Source of the DNA: Diplonema papillatum
Lineage: Eukaryota; Euglenozoa; Diplonemea; Diplonemida; Diplonemidae
Reading direction: 5' to 3'
DNA length: 64,000 nt
Assembly: GCA_030068145.1 (NCBI GenBank)
Contig: JAPJBO010000077.1
Location: forward strand, 372,001-436,000
The notes under the pieces are model-generated. The model made no database searches, was not told where the DNA came from, and saw only the letters and a list, made by a program, of their open reading frames with translations. Numbering within the stretch: position 1 is the first letter of the stretch; every line of letters begins with the position of its first letter. The translations under genes were made by a program, and so were the position numbers. Below are positions 20,251 to 30,900 of the stretch, one piece after another.

Positions 20251-21168
20251 CTAGTACATTTCGATTTCCCACAGAGAGTAGCCGTACCTCGTCTTGCGAG
20301 TCTTGCCAAGGAAACGGACGTAACGCGCCTGGGGGCGACTGAGCAGCTCGATCGTGGCAACGCCACCGTCACCATCCGCTTCAGAAAAGACAGTCGTCCA
20401 AGCAACAGCGTCGTCTGAGACTTGCACGTGGTACGCTGTCGCGTAAGCAGTCTCGAAGTAAAGCACAACTCTGGACACAGTCATTGAAGAGCCGAGGTCG
20501 ACGTAAATCCATTCGTCCCCGTCGGTGTGGGCGCTGGACCACCGAGTGCCCATGTCACCATCAACCGCATATTCAGCAGCAAGCCGCCATTGACCCTCCA
20601 TTGATGACGCAACAGCAGGTCGGTTCGCCGCCAAGTTACGTGGTGGTGCAACCGTTGGACCTGACGTGGAGGCGGCAAACACATCGAAACTGAACAGAGA
20701 GTAACCGTAGCCGATGCCCCTGGTGTTACCGAACATGGCCACATATCTGCCCTCCGTCCCAGCAGGTAGGTTGAGTTCATCAACGCCTCCGATAGAGCCA
20801 GTCACAAGAAGTGAAGTTGTCCACGTTGACGCATCGTTGGAGACACGGATATCGTACGAATATCCGTACGCGGTTTCCCAACTGAGGGCCACGCGCTCAA
20901 GTCTCTTAATGGAGCCCACGTCCACGTAAATCCATTCGTCGTCATTGAAGAAGCTGCCCCAGCGCGTGCCAGAGTTCCCGTCGCAAACATTCGCGGCGAC
21001 GAACGGACCTTCGCTCGACGAAGCGACTGCTGTGCATGCAAGTGCTGCACTTGAAGTCACCGGGGGTGGCGTTGAAGGGGGTGCTGTCGGAGGTGGGAGC
21101 GTGGCTTCGCAAAACGACGCGACGGCCCACAAGAGCGCGAAGGCGCCGACGGTGCGTGAAGGGGACAT
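20251..21168 (-). CDS. Secreted protein with two discoidin (F5/8 type C) domains, copy 2
   Basis: 305 residues: signal peptide (FALLWAVASFCEA), Pro/Thr linker, two F5/8 type C domains with the same motifs as the copy at 1041-1958. The two genes sit exactly 19,210 bases apart with no insertion or deletion. By eye the DNA is identical over the last 850 or so coding bases. All three protein differences lie at the N-terminus (residues 13, 15 and 25, in or next to the signal peptide), and the DNA differences cluster in the first 80 bases and the promoter. Expected role as for copy 1: a secreted glycan- or lipid-binding protein. Homogenisation by gene conversion or a recent copy event could explain the pattern. 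An assembly artefact is less likely because the flanks differ. Confidence 0.85.
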   Translation of the reverse strand: MSPSRTVGAFALLWAVASFCEATLPPPTAPPSTPPPVTSSAALACTAVASSSEGPFVAANVCDGNSGTRWGSFFNDDEWIYVDVGSIKRLERVALSWETAYGYSYDIRVSNDASTWTTSLLVTGSIGGVDELNLPAGTEGRYVAMFGNTRGIGYGYSLFSFDVFAASTSGPTVAPPRNLAANRPAVASSMEGQWRLAAEYAVDGDMGTRWSSAHTDGDEWIYVDLGSSMTVSRVVLYFETAYATAYHVQVSDDAVAWTTVFSEADGDGGVATIELLSRPQARYVRFLGKTRKTRYGYSLWEIEMY

Positions 21169-21179
21169 CTTGGGCTCTT

Positions 21180-21210
21180 TTAGTATATATGGGCGTACAG
21201 ATTGGCTGTC
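21180..21210 (-). promoter_or_regulatory. CCAAT plus TATA-like promoter of discoidin gene 2
   Basis: Minus-strand CCAAT (21201-21205), GTACGCCCAT and TATATAC (21184-21190), only 16-22 bases before the ATG at 21168. This is the best TATA match of the three family promoters. Confidence 0.5.
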
Positions 21211-21239
21211 AGGAAGTTTTACTGAGTCAAGAGGTTGCT

Positions 21240-22440
21240 GATTCGAGAGAAAAAGAAACGACTGCTTGATCTTTAGTATCTGCGATGGGAATATTTGGGT
21301 CGCGCACTGCCACTCAAGTCGTCATGCCCGTGGCCCAGGAGTACCGTCGAACAGGCGGAAACTTTGCCCCTTGCAAGCTTCCCCCGGTACACTTCCGATC
21401 CATCCTCGTGTGGCCAGCCGGAACCAACTGCCGTCTCGCGCCTGTTGTGCTGCCTACAACAAGAATGTTGCGCAATAGCAGATGTGGTAGTTGTCGTCTT
21501 GCCCTCGGTAGTAAAACCGGGTACTTGCATTCAAACGAATCGAGCGCGCGGTATCATGAAACTGTCAAAGTCGAAACAGCATTCGAACGAAGGTGCTGTG
21601 AACAAATGGATAAATGTTGATTCATTGTTGAACCGGGTAAAACCTGGGACACCCCCCAAAATGGGGCTGGGTGTCCCAGGTTTTTGGCATTTCCGGGGTT
21701 TGCGACTTTGCGTACTTTGCAGAACATCGCGACCCTGGTGCTTGCCCGCGCCTGTGTTGGGGTGCTCAATACTCAGCTCGACCCCTAGATGCCGCTGTCA
21801 TAGGAGGCTGCAGGACCACCACTGGTGCAGTCACACAGGAGACGACCTGGGGGTTTCCCAGGTTTTACCCGGTCTGTCGTTTACCCGTTCCAGCATTAGT
21901 CCAGTTCAACACTATTCCACTTACGGTAGCCCAGTTGCCATGGTCGACGAGAGACTCTGAACCCTCAGAGTTTCAAACCCGATTTTCACTCTGAAACAAG
22001 GGTCTGTAAGGCTGTGCTCCGTCCACAAAACAGGCGTCCAGCTGGGCTAAATTTAGTCATCCAATGTTTTTTGGCTTTTACGTCGCAAATCAGTCGCACC
22101 AGCCACAGAGACTTCGCGGCATGTCTTTCTTCTGAGCTGAAGCGTACGTTGAGCACAAGAGGAAACGGCTTCCCGACGTAAGAGACCTTCCGTGGCCAAG
22201 AGCCGATAACAACAATGGATACCCAGGAAGATGAGCATACGAAGGAGGGGCCACAGTAAGAGAAGGGTGTGGTGGACGAGAAGGACAAACAAAAAAAGAT
22301 CTCCTTTCTTCGTGACAACAATGGTCCGCGCCTTGCGCACCACGCCCTTCAGCAGCCTGGTAGGTACCTCTCTCTATGGATTGTGCGGTTGTGGCTGAGC
22401 CGGTCCGTCCACCATTGCGCAATGGACTTTATCCGGTAGT
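21240..22440. repeat. Gene-flank repeats B and C, third copy
   Basis: 21240-21510 matches B (ATCTGCGATGG.AATTTGGGTCG; TGCTGCCTACAACAAGAATG) and 22080-22440 matches C (ACGTTGAGCACAAGAGGAAACGGCT; GATACCCAGGAAGATGAGCAT). The A part is missing; the order before it agrees with the other copies. Confidence 0.6.
21633..21872. mobile_element. 240-bp MITE-like inverted-repeat element
   Basis: The left end CCGGGTAAAACCTGGGACAC mirrors the right end, which reads GTTTCCCAGGTTTTACCCGG. A second inverted copy of the same words (GGTGTCCCAGGTTTT) lies at 21677-21692, so the left end also folds on itself. There is no coding capacity. It is inserted between the B and C flank repeats. Confidence 0.6.
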
Positions 22441-25400
22441 GCTTCCGGAGTTTCCTGCTGGTTCCATTGATAGGAAGCTGAGATATTGTGGTGGGGTGTG
22501 ACGAGCAATTCATTGCGAAGGTTGCTGCTGCGGCCGCCTGGGTGGCAGCTGTGTCAGGTCAAGTGGCGAGATCTGGGGCCTTGTGATGGACCCCAGACAC
22601 CACAGCGGACGTGAAGCGCGCACCGGAGACAAACAGTACGCGGGGCAAGAAGCGACCGAAGCATGACACGACGCGTGAAAAGACACAATACCGAGTCGAT
22701 TTTCTTTCGGGTCGGTCTTTTGGTCGTCCCTGCATACACGAGACGTACCGGCCATGGGCCAGCCCATGCCGTTGGTTAGATTCGACGCATTCTGCCGGGA
22801 AGGGGTCGAAGGACCGGGCGTCCTCACGGGTGCTCGACCATCAGCATGAAGGCGGGTTCTTACCCGTTGGATAAGGACGGCGCGGCAATTTTGCTTGAAA
22901 GCTGGGAACCGCTTTGACGGTTTCAAACCTTGAGTTGGACCGCCGAATGCGCCTGTGGCGCATTAGGCCCGGGTGGCTGAAAGGACCGAAACACGGCGCT
23001 GATAAGACACGGCGCGCACCATTTCAAACACGCTCTTGCACCCCCACCATATGCCTCAGGCCCTCGAAGACTGCGACCCATTCCCACGGCAAAGACGAGC
23101 CGTGCAAGAAAAAGGCGCAACGCACGGTGCACGCTCTCATGCCTGTTGAGAAAGCCTTCGTCGAATAAGTGGTGACATGCACGTCGAAGCAGCACGGTTT
23201 CACACGCACTACGAAGATTTTGGCTCTCGGCGGCGCAGATTGAGCTTTTCTAGAGAACGAAGAGGAGAAACGGGTGGAGGATATAAATCAACCAAACAAG
23301 TCGCGTGTAGTGTTGCAGGTGGTGTATTCTTTTTCCGTCGAGCTGCCGAAGCAGCTGAGAGACAGCAACAAGCACCGGGACCGGCTTCCTTTTGTTGAGA
23401 GTGAAAAGTCCGGGGGGGGGGGGGTGTAATCTCCCGATGACTCTCGGGGGATAGACTTTCTTTGATTCGCAACGTTCCTTCAGCAACGTGGTCCTGGGAG
23501 ACTCACTGGAAACCAAGAGTCCCACAAAGGACCTCCCTGCGAAGGTCGCAACTTTGAAAGAGCAAGCCCCCACCAGTTCGAAGTCCACAATACAATCTCT
23601 CGTTGCCTGTTTCTGGCATGATGAACAGACATCTGACCCGCACCTCTTCGTGGTGCGTGATATTTTGGTCTTTTTTACCGCACGCAACAGCTCCCCTCAA
23701 GAGATGCCTAGTGTCAAGTTAGAAGTAGTGCCAGGTTTGGCATAGTACCGCTGCGCCGAGGTTGGCGGGGTTTTAGAGTATGTCAACATGTGCCGGCCAG
23801 ACATCCACAAGGTGGTGTTTTTGCGGGCTGTGTTTTCGTCACCTGCAGCTACTCGCAGCTACGCTGGCAAGGATACTATGAAACAGCTGCAAAGTGGAAG
23901 CGACTATCCTGATGGTTGCCCGCCTGTTGTAGTTTTTCGCTTCACGGCGGTGTTCTGCTCGTCCGTGCCTTCCACTGTGGCTTCTGACACAGCACCACGT
24001 TTTTCGCAGGTCACCTGTTTCGGCACTGTTTCGCCCCCCCGGGCTCGTTTCGTTATGGGTTATGGCTAGCCTGTCCGGGACTGTTTGTGAATGACACCGA
24101 GTACATTCCTTCGTGGAGTGTAGTCTTGGGCCCCCCACGTTCTACAAGTTTTCCTTAGCGCGAACACTGGGCTTGGGGCGGTGCTGACACGCCTCCGCAA
24201 CTTTGTCCAAAGTAATCGCGGCTTGTGTCACATGGGTCTGCCCTCCCAGCGCCCCCGGCGCCTTCGCGCGCACCTTTGTAAACACCACCCCCCCCCACGT
24301 ATCTTTCCTGGCAACGCTGTGTTTTGCGTTTCTCCGAGAATTTCTTTTATTCTTCCCCCGGCCGACCCCGGTTTGCAGATTGAGACCGTCGGTCTAAATC
24401 TGCGACGTACTAATTACCCTGGATTATTCCCCGGGGTTTGCTGGTGGCTGGCTACCAATGACCCCTGCCTGCTGCACGCCATGGACATCTGCTTGTCGCC
24501 CGAAAGTGTCACCGTTTCGGGCAATGTCTTTGCGCCCTGTCGGCTTGACGTGGCTGAACTCGCAGGCTCATGCCAGACACAGCGATCTCCGACTACCCGT
24601 CTGGAAAGGATGGGTCAAGAGCCGATCACGTGTGCGAGGCAAAATGCTAACCCCATGAGCCACACCGAAAGGAACATGTCATTTACGTTTCCTGGGCCCA
24701 CTCCTGCGCCGGCCGGTGTCGAGCTCCCGTGGCTCTTAAGGGAATAAAATTCTTTTTCCGTGGCTATACTATAGCCTATAGGGGAATATTGAAAATATCG
24801 GGTGGCTATAAGATAATTTGCCCTTGAATATTTTATTAAGAGAGATCGCTCAGGTTGTTCTCAGTCGATTTCAGTGTGTGGGATCCCAATTTCAGTGAGT
24901 TTGGGATTCGTTCGCAGCACTAACAGTTCGTCTGCCTAGGCACGTCACTTTTGAAAAGGCTGCCTCACCTCGACCCTAGCTGGCCCTTGGCCTTTCTTCT
25001 TTTTTGGTTTGGTCTCTTCGAGGAGTCAAGATGATCAGGTAGTGCTGGTCGACCGGTGACAGCAAGCTAGCAGTTTTATTTACCGCATTGGTCGGAGCTG
25101 GTCGTAATTGCAGCGAAAGCGATTTTGGTTGCATGCGGCCTGTGGCCGACGTTCTTTCTTTTTACATGGACAAGTGCTGCGTTGGCATTGATTGTGAGGA
25201 GTCTAGCACGAATTCTAATAAGGGGACGGGAAGGGAACTCCTTCGCGTTCTTTTCGTTTTCTTTGCTTTTTTCTTTCGGTTTTCTTGAGTTTTCTGTCTC
25301 GTGATGGTTGAAGCGCTCAGGATTGGACTTTAGATATTGGTAGGGATACAGTATGAGGGCGCATGTGGGCGCAGACTAACGACAGTGTGTTTGATTGTCC

Positions 25401-27237
25401 ATTTCATTCTCAAGCTAAACGTCGGCCGCTTTAAATAGTAAGTGCGCGAAAATACAGGATTAACATGCAATAGCCCACAGGCGGAGACCTCCAAAGGATC
25501 ACCCCTTTTTTTCAGGCCTGGAGTGTCTAGGTTCACTCTTTAATTGTTGCAGGACCCTTTTCCACCGTAGCGCGGTTTGTTTGTACGTGTCGGGGTAGAA
25601 CTAGTCCGCTAGTGGTTGAATATGACCGATCAGACTACCGGAAGACGGCAAGTCTCCTCCCAAACGCGCCGCCAGCGTTCTCTTTCGAGTCTATAATTCC
25701 TCGTTCATACGAAAAGGAAACTGCGTGTTGCGGAAAAAAATAGAAGGAAGAAGTATATGAGATTCGGACAACGCACTCACACAGGTTGAAGAAGGGACGA
25801 AGGTCGACAGGTTCTCTGTGGTGGGCTTCTGGGGTTCGGGGAAAAGAGAGGCGGAAAGTTCTCTGCGGTTTGCTATCTGTCGAGGGAACCAGGCGAAACG
25901 AACACCCACCAGAGGTCTTCCGGCCGGCGGGGAAAATATACGATCTTCGTTGTGCTAGTGAAACTCGCAGCAGGAACAGCATTGTCCTACTGCAGGAGTG
26001 AGTAGCGGGCGGAGAATTCCGGCGCTGCCTGGGAACGACGTCAAGACTCCCATCCAAAGGCGCGGTGATATGACCAAGCTCCAAGACCACGGGAGCAAAA
26101 CACTGAAGCATGTTCGATAGAAACCCCTCTTCTTCGGGTTTCACCTGATTCAGCTCCACGTTCGAATGGAGGCGAATCGGGAGAGAGCTGCAGTACCAGC
26201 GCAGACCTCGCCACCTTGCAATAGAAAAATAGGTGGCGCGGATGCCCGGGCTCAAGCTCCCCGAATTGGATGGTACGATTTACGATCGGGGACACGGCCG
26301 TGCGGCCTGCCATTCTGGCAAGCGTGACAAAAAGAAGCCGGTTCCCATGCACACGGTTACTAGAGAAAATCCCTCGGAGGGGCCCCCAGGTGCTAACTTC
26401 GACGGAGGCTGGAAGGGGCAATGTCTTTTGTTAGAAACAACAGAGTCTTTTTCGGAGTGCAAGTCCGATGCTTACGCCTTGCGCTAAACCCAGATACCTA
26501 TGTCGTGGCTGCAGCAGAGTCCGGTTTAAACACTACACCCAGGGATGGCCAGCTTCCTTTGCAGATTTGCGACTGGCGGCCTCCTCGAGCATTTCGCAAA
26601 GCAGGTGCGTATTCGAAAATACTCGAGGGGCTGCCTTGCGCTTGCTTCGAAGGAGGCTAGAGGGGGAGAAAACAATACAGGGTCTTTTTTGTTGAACGCT
26701 TACGCCCGTCACTGAACCCAGATTCACCTGTGTTTCGTGTGGGCTACAGCACATTTACCCCCTTTGATCTTTTGCAGCTGGCAGCCTCCTCAAGTATTTC
26801 CTACAAAGCAGGTGCTTATACAAAAAAGTAGATTTCGAGGGGATAGATTCTACCGACCACAAGCGGGAGCAGGGTTCTTTTTTTTTTTGCTGAGAGGAGC
26901 ACGAAACTCACGAAACGAAGAGGAACAACCCATATATGAAAGAAAGCAGAAAACATCTAGATTTACTGTGGGGCGATCCATCGAGCGAGATTCAACCTTT
27001 TCTTCCGCATCTATTACGGTTTCTTGAGAATGCGCCGTTTACAGACCGTACCACGAACCCAGCCGGTTCACTTCGTTCGTGGGGGCACCTCTAGAGACAG
27101 TGCCACATCAAGCTGGGCATACTCGAACTTGTTCACCTCTGTGGCAGTTGCGACGTTCTCGTCTTGCCACTTTACGCTCGGCACGGCGGGTTTCTTTCTT
27201 TTCCTGCGCACCCACTGGACCTTCCAGCACCAGCGGC
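22441..27237. other. 4.8-kb stretch without a supported gene
   Basis: Frames of up to about 200 codons exist (for example 25635-26255 minus and 24181-24747 plus) but have no family resemblance or splice evidence. Recognisable content: a repeat F copy on the minus strand at about 22960-23050 (GGACCGAAACACGGCGC), a run of about 13 G at 23412, and two adjacent repeat D copies at 26430-26620 and 26680-26840. Confidence 0.45.
26430..26840 (+). repeat. Dispersed repeat D, two adjacent copies
   Basis: Both copies have a GCTTACGCC block and a core GGC(A/G)GCCTCCTC(A/G)AG(T/C)ATTT, then (A/C)AAAGCAGGTGC (26575-26610 and 26780-26817). The second ends in an A-rich stretch. Further copies are at 48955-49010 and 51770-51900 (plus) and 35870-35960 (minus). 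The tail and dispersion suggest a SINE-like element, but no tRNA-like or 5S-like head is seen. Confidence 0.55.
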
Positions 27238-27242
27238 ATTTG

Positions 27243-27433
27243 TGAGCCGGTCCGTCCCTATCTCTTGAAACTGCATCGAAGTGCCTGCCGCTGTTAATCA
27301 CAGTGAATCACGGTCCACACCACGGTCTATCAGGTCTATCAGATCCATCCCTATCCCCTAGAGCTGCATCGAATTGCCCGGTGCTGTATTCTTCGGTCTA
27401 TCACGGCCTATCAAGAGGGGATGGACCGGCTCA
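27243..27433. mobile_element. 191-bp MITE (repeat E), copy 1
   Basis: Starts TGAGCCGGTCC and ends GGACCGGCTCA, with the inverted ends extending inward (CCCTATCTCTT against AAGAGGGGATGG). It is flanked by ATTTG on both sides (27238-27242 and 27434-27438), a clean 5-bp target-site duplication. A second copy lies at 59515-59693 and a partial one at 36710-36774. No coding capacity. Confidence 0.8.
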
Positions 27434-27950
27434 ATTTGGTCACCTAATCAACAGACTGGGCCTTCTTTGCCGCTTCGATGCAAGTGGGTGCATTATTTAG
27501 AAGCATTGGAGCGACGCTGCAAAGCAGTGACCACGCCACTCAGTCACAGCACAAAGCAGTGACCGCCCAACTGTTCCCTACGCGCGATACCTTGTGCGGT
27601 GGGTTACGGGGTGCTCAGGACAGCCAGGGGGGCGAGCCCAGAGCCGGGGGTTTCGGGTATGGCAGCGCCTGCCGGCAACTTATTTCTTCATGGATTCCCT
27701 GCACGTCTGCTTACCGATCGTCCCGCTGTCCCATCCCAAGGAGGTCGCTGGTAGCGGTCAGGATGGGGGATGGGGAACGTGAACCAGAAGAAGCATCGCC
27801 TCTCTTGCGACTTGCAGCTACGACAAGTACTGCAGTGTCGACCAACACGGCACAGCCAGACTGGTAGTAGTAGGCCCAGATCCCAGCAGGGCGTTGCTTT
27901 GGTAGCTACTGCAAGGTACCTCAACTGTAGGTTGTGTGGCTCGAGCCTGT

Positions 27951-30900
27951 TTAGGGGTGCTCGGACAGCACGCGGACCGGGGCTTCGGTATGCTTCTCAC
28001 GCTCAATGAGGAGCAGTTCGACGAATTCGAGGACGCCAAGGTCGTCTTCCTGGACTCGTTTGAGGAGGGGCTCGGAGGGCGGGAACAGGACCGACGTTCG
28101 CAGCGCGAAGGCGACGGACTCCTTCGCCGAATCGCGGCGCAGGGTTTGGATGTCGCCCCACGGCCCGTCTTCGAACAGGTCGCTGACGGTGGCCAGGTGG
28201 TAGTGCGACAGCTTCACCTGCGCGAGGACGCTGAAGATCTCCTTCCCGTCTTCGTCGCAGCAGAGCTTCGCGTCGTGGATCCTCTTCAAGCTCGCGCAAA
28301 GCTTCCTCTTCAGCGCCTCGTTGTACGGCGAAAGCCGCCCGTTCGGCCCGCCGGCGTAGCTCCTTCGCTTGGCCTCCATCGACGGGGCTACCGCGATGGG
28401 ATCCGTTTCTTGGTCGAAGTACACTGCCAGGGGCGCAACGCCCTTCACGACGGGGATCTCGCTGGGGTCCTTCCCGAGGAACTTCGACGGCTTCTTCCGC
28501 CTCCCGTCGCCGATCGTGTCGAACATGAGCAGGTCGTCGACGCGCTCGCCGAGCGAGTGCCTTCGCAAGACTTCAACTTCGCGCGTGAACCATTCGACTT
28601 CGCGCTTCCGCGTCAGCAGCTCGGTCATCTGCGGTGGGTGCGTTTTTATCTTGTCTTCTGGGAGGGGGGAATTGGGGGGTAATTGGCGTGAGTGAGGTCT
28701 GCTTTTCGATCCGGCGTGCTAGAAGAACTTGCGGTGCTCTTTTGGGGCTGAGCCCCTGCTGTCTGTTGACTGCTGGCTGCCGTCGTACGTTCGTTCTCCC
28801 GCCCAGCGGTTGCAGACAAAGAACGTTGAAGTCTGGTTGAAGATAAAACAGTGGTGTCACCTGAGGGAGTAATCTCAAGGGGGGATCGTGGTGTTCTAAG
28901 GATAGAATTCGTTGTGCCGTGGGGAGCCAGCCCAAGGGAACAGATGTTGTCCCCTTGGGATGCAAGAAAACACAAATTGAAGATTCTTCGAAGCGAGCAA
29001 TAGAAAGATGGTATATTTTAGCGTCAGCCCTTTGGTTACGTTTTCAGTTTGACTGGGGCTGGGGAGACTCCAGAAACCGGAAGCAATTCTACTCCCAACC
29101 TCACTGCGATGACAGGTTCCCGATAGGACGAACAACTGGGGACTCCGTTGCCGGTCGTTCCCAGGATTTTCAGGTGCTTGCACAAAAATCGCGTGGTGGC
29201 GCAAAAGGAAACGCGTACCCGCTGCGTCCAAGATCGTTTTCGCTGCACTTCTTGCCTTGCCATCTTTTCGTATGCCTCTTCCTCGGCCAGAGACTGTGGG
29301 TGTGGATGTGAGAGGATGTGGGTTTATGTGCACGACTTAAGGTCGGTAAGTAAAGTCCACTTGTCACCTTCATACCAGCGCTTAATTTGGGTCCTGTGAA
29401 TCTTCTCCGTCGGGTGGCATTGTCCTTTGACAGAGTGAGCCAATGAATGGCAACCACGCCACTCCTTCCTTCAAGAACGATCATGCATGGTTGGCCCATA
29501 CGGAAAGGGGCTGAGAATAGAAATGAACGCACCTGGGTGATTCGTTGGACTTCTTCTGACGGCATCTTGAAGACGTCGAGCTCTTTTTGCACGTTTTCGA
29601 TTTGCGCCTGTGGAGGATAATGCGTGAATTCAAGCAAATGCCTTCGGGTAGGTATCTGCCGCAGTGTAATATGGCACGATGACGCCGTACGTCATAAATC
29701 ACGGAGTGGTGCAAGCCAGGCAAACATACCCAACCTACCTCACGGCAGGCCGCGCAGGGAAGTTTGTCTCGAACCCCCACACGTAGGAGTTAACGCGTGA
29801 TTCGACAGTACGAGAGCGTTAAGTGGTTCAGCTTGGACTGACGAGCTTGGCTACTTGAGCTCGTTTAATACCAGACAGCCCTTCAAGCCAGAATACCCGT
29901 GTGTGGGTGTGTATGTGTGTGTGTGTGTGTGGGTTTCGCTCATAGATCAGCATGGATCAACCGGAGGATGTCGGCGATTCGAAGGCGCGGGAGCCGCAGG
30001 CATACCTGGAGCTTGGCTTCTGTCGCGCAGGCATCCTTGAGGGCAGCGGCGACTGCCTGTGCTTTGTTGCTGACCTCTTCGAACTCTCTGTGCGGGGCGG
30101 CGGCCGCCTGCTCCTCGTGCCGCACCTGCTGCTGGACGCCGGTTAGGGCGGCGGAGTTCTGCCGGAGCATCTCGTCCAGTGTCTGCAGCTTCTCCTCCAG
30201 CTCGTCCAGTTTCTTCTTGCTCCCCGCAATGCCCGGGCGGCCCTCCTCCATCGAGCTCACCCGTTCGGTGACCAGCCGCTTGAGCTTGGTGTTGTACTCC
30301 TGGCGGTCTGCCTCCTCGCGCCTCTGGTGGAGCTGCCGGTAGTTCTTCACCTGCACGGCCAGCTCGCCCCTGCGGCCCGGCGTCTTGTGCGCAAGGTGGT
30401 GCTGGAAGCTGGGGTGCAGCAGCTGCGCCGTCCGCAGCTCGGCGCCAAGCTCCGCGCAGCAGCGCAGGTCCTTCAGGTACTCCATCTCCTTCTCGCTGTC
30501 GGTCGTGCGGTACTGGGCGCCTGCGGGCGGTTGCGCGTTTGTTACAGGGAGGGAAAGGACCGTTCCAAGCGGGAACGTGCCTTGCCAAAGTGGCGAGACA
30601 GAGTGGTAGTGTGAAGGTCCATCACACTAGTTCCAGGCTACATAGCCCGGTCTCTGGGCCACCCACTGATCGGTGCGAAAAGCGGGTGCTTGGAATTCAT
30701 CTTCCGTGTCTAGTTTGGTTCCTACGGAGCGACTTGCCCCCGTGCCTTTTCAACATGATCCAGGCTTGGCATGATACAATCGCTCATGTTCCTCCCCAGG
30801 GGAAGCATGCCTGGTTTAAGGGACTAGTTCACTCGCTTGCTCGCTCGATCAATGAACAATGAAGGAAACAAGGACGCGATGATGAAATACGAAGGGAACC

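Noticed and set aside
23405-23430. Run of about 13 G as a functional quadruplex
   Set aside because: A single homopolymer run; similar shorter G runs are frequent in this window and may partly reflect sequencing or assembly error.
25635-26255. 206-codon minus-strand frame as a gene
   Set aside because: No domain, signal peptide or splice context. It could be real but cannot be supported from sequence alone.
27936-28682. A 248-codon plus-strand frame
   Set aside because: Antisense shadow of kinesin exon 5, which continues the kinesin reading phase.
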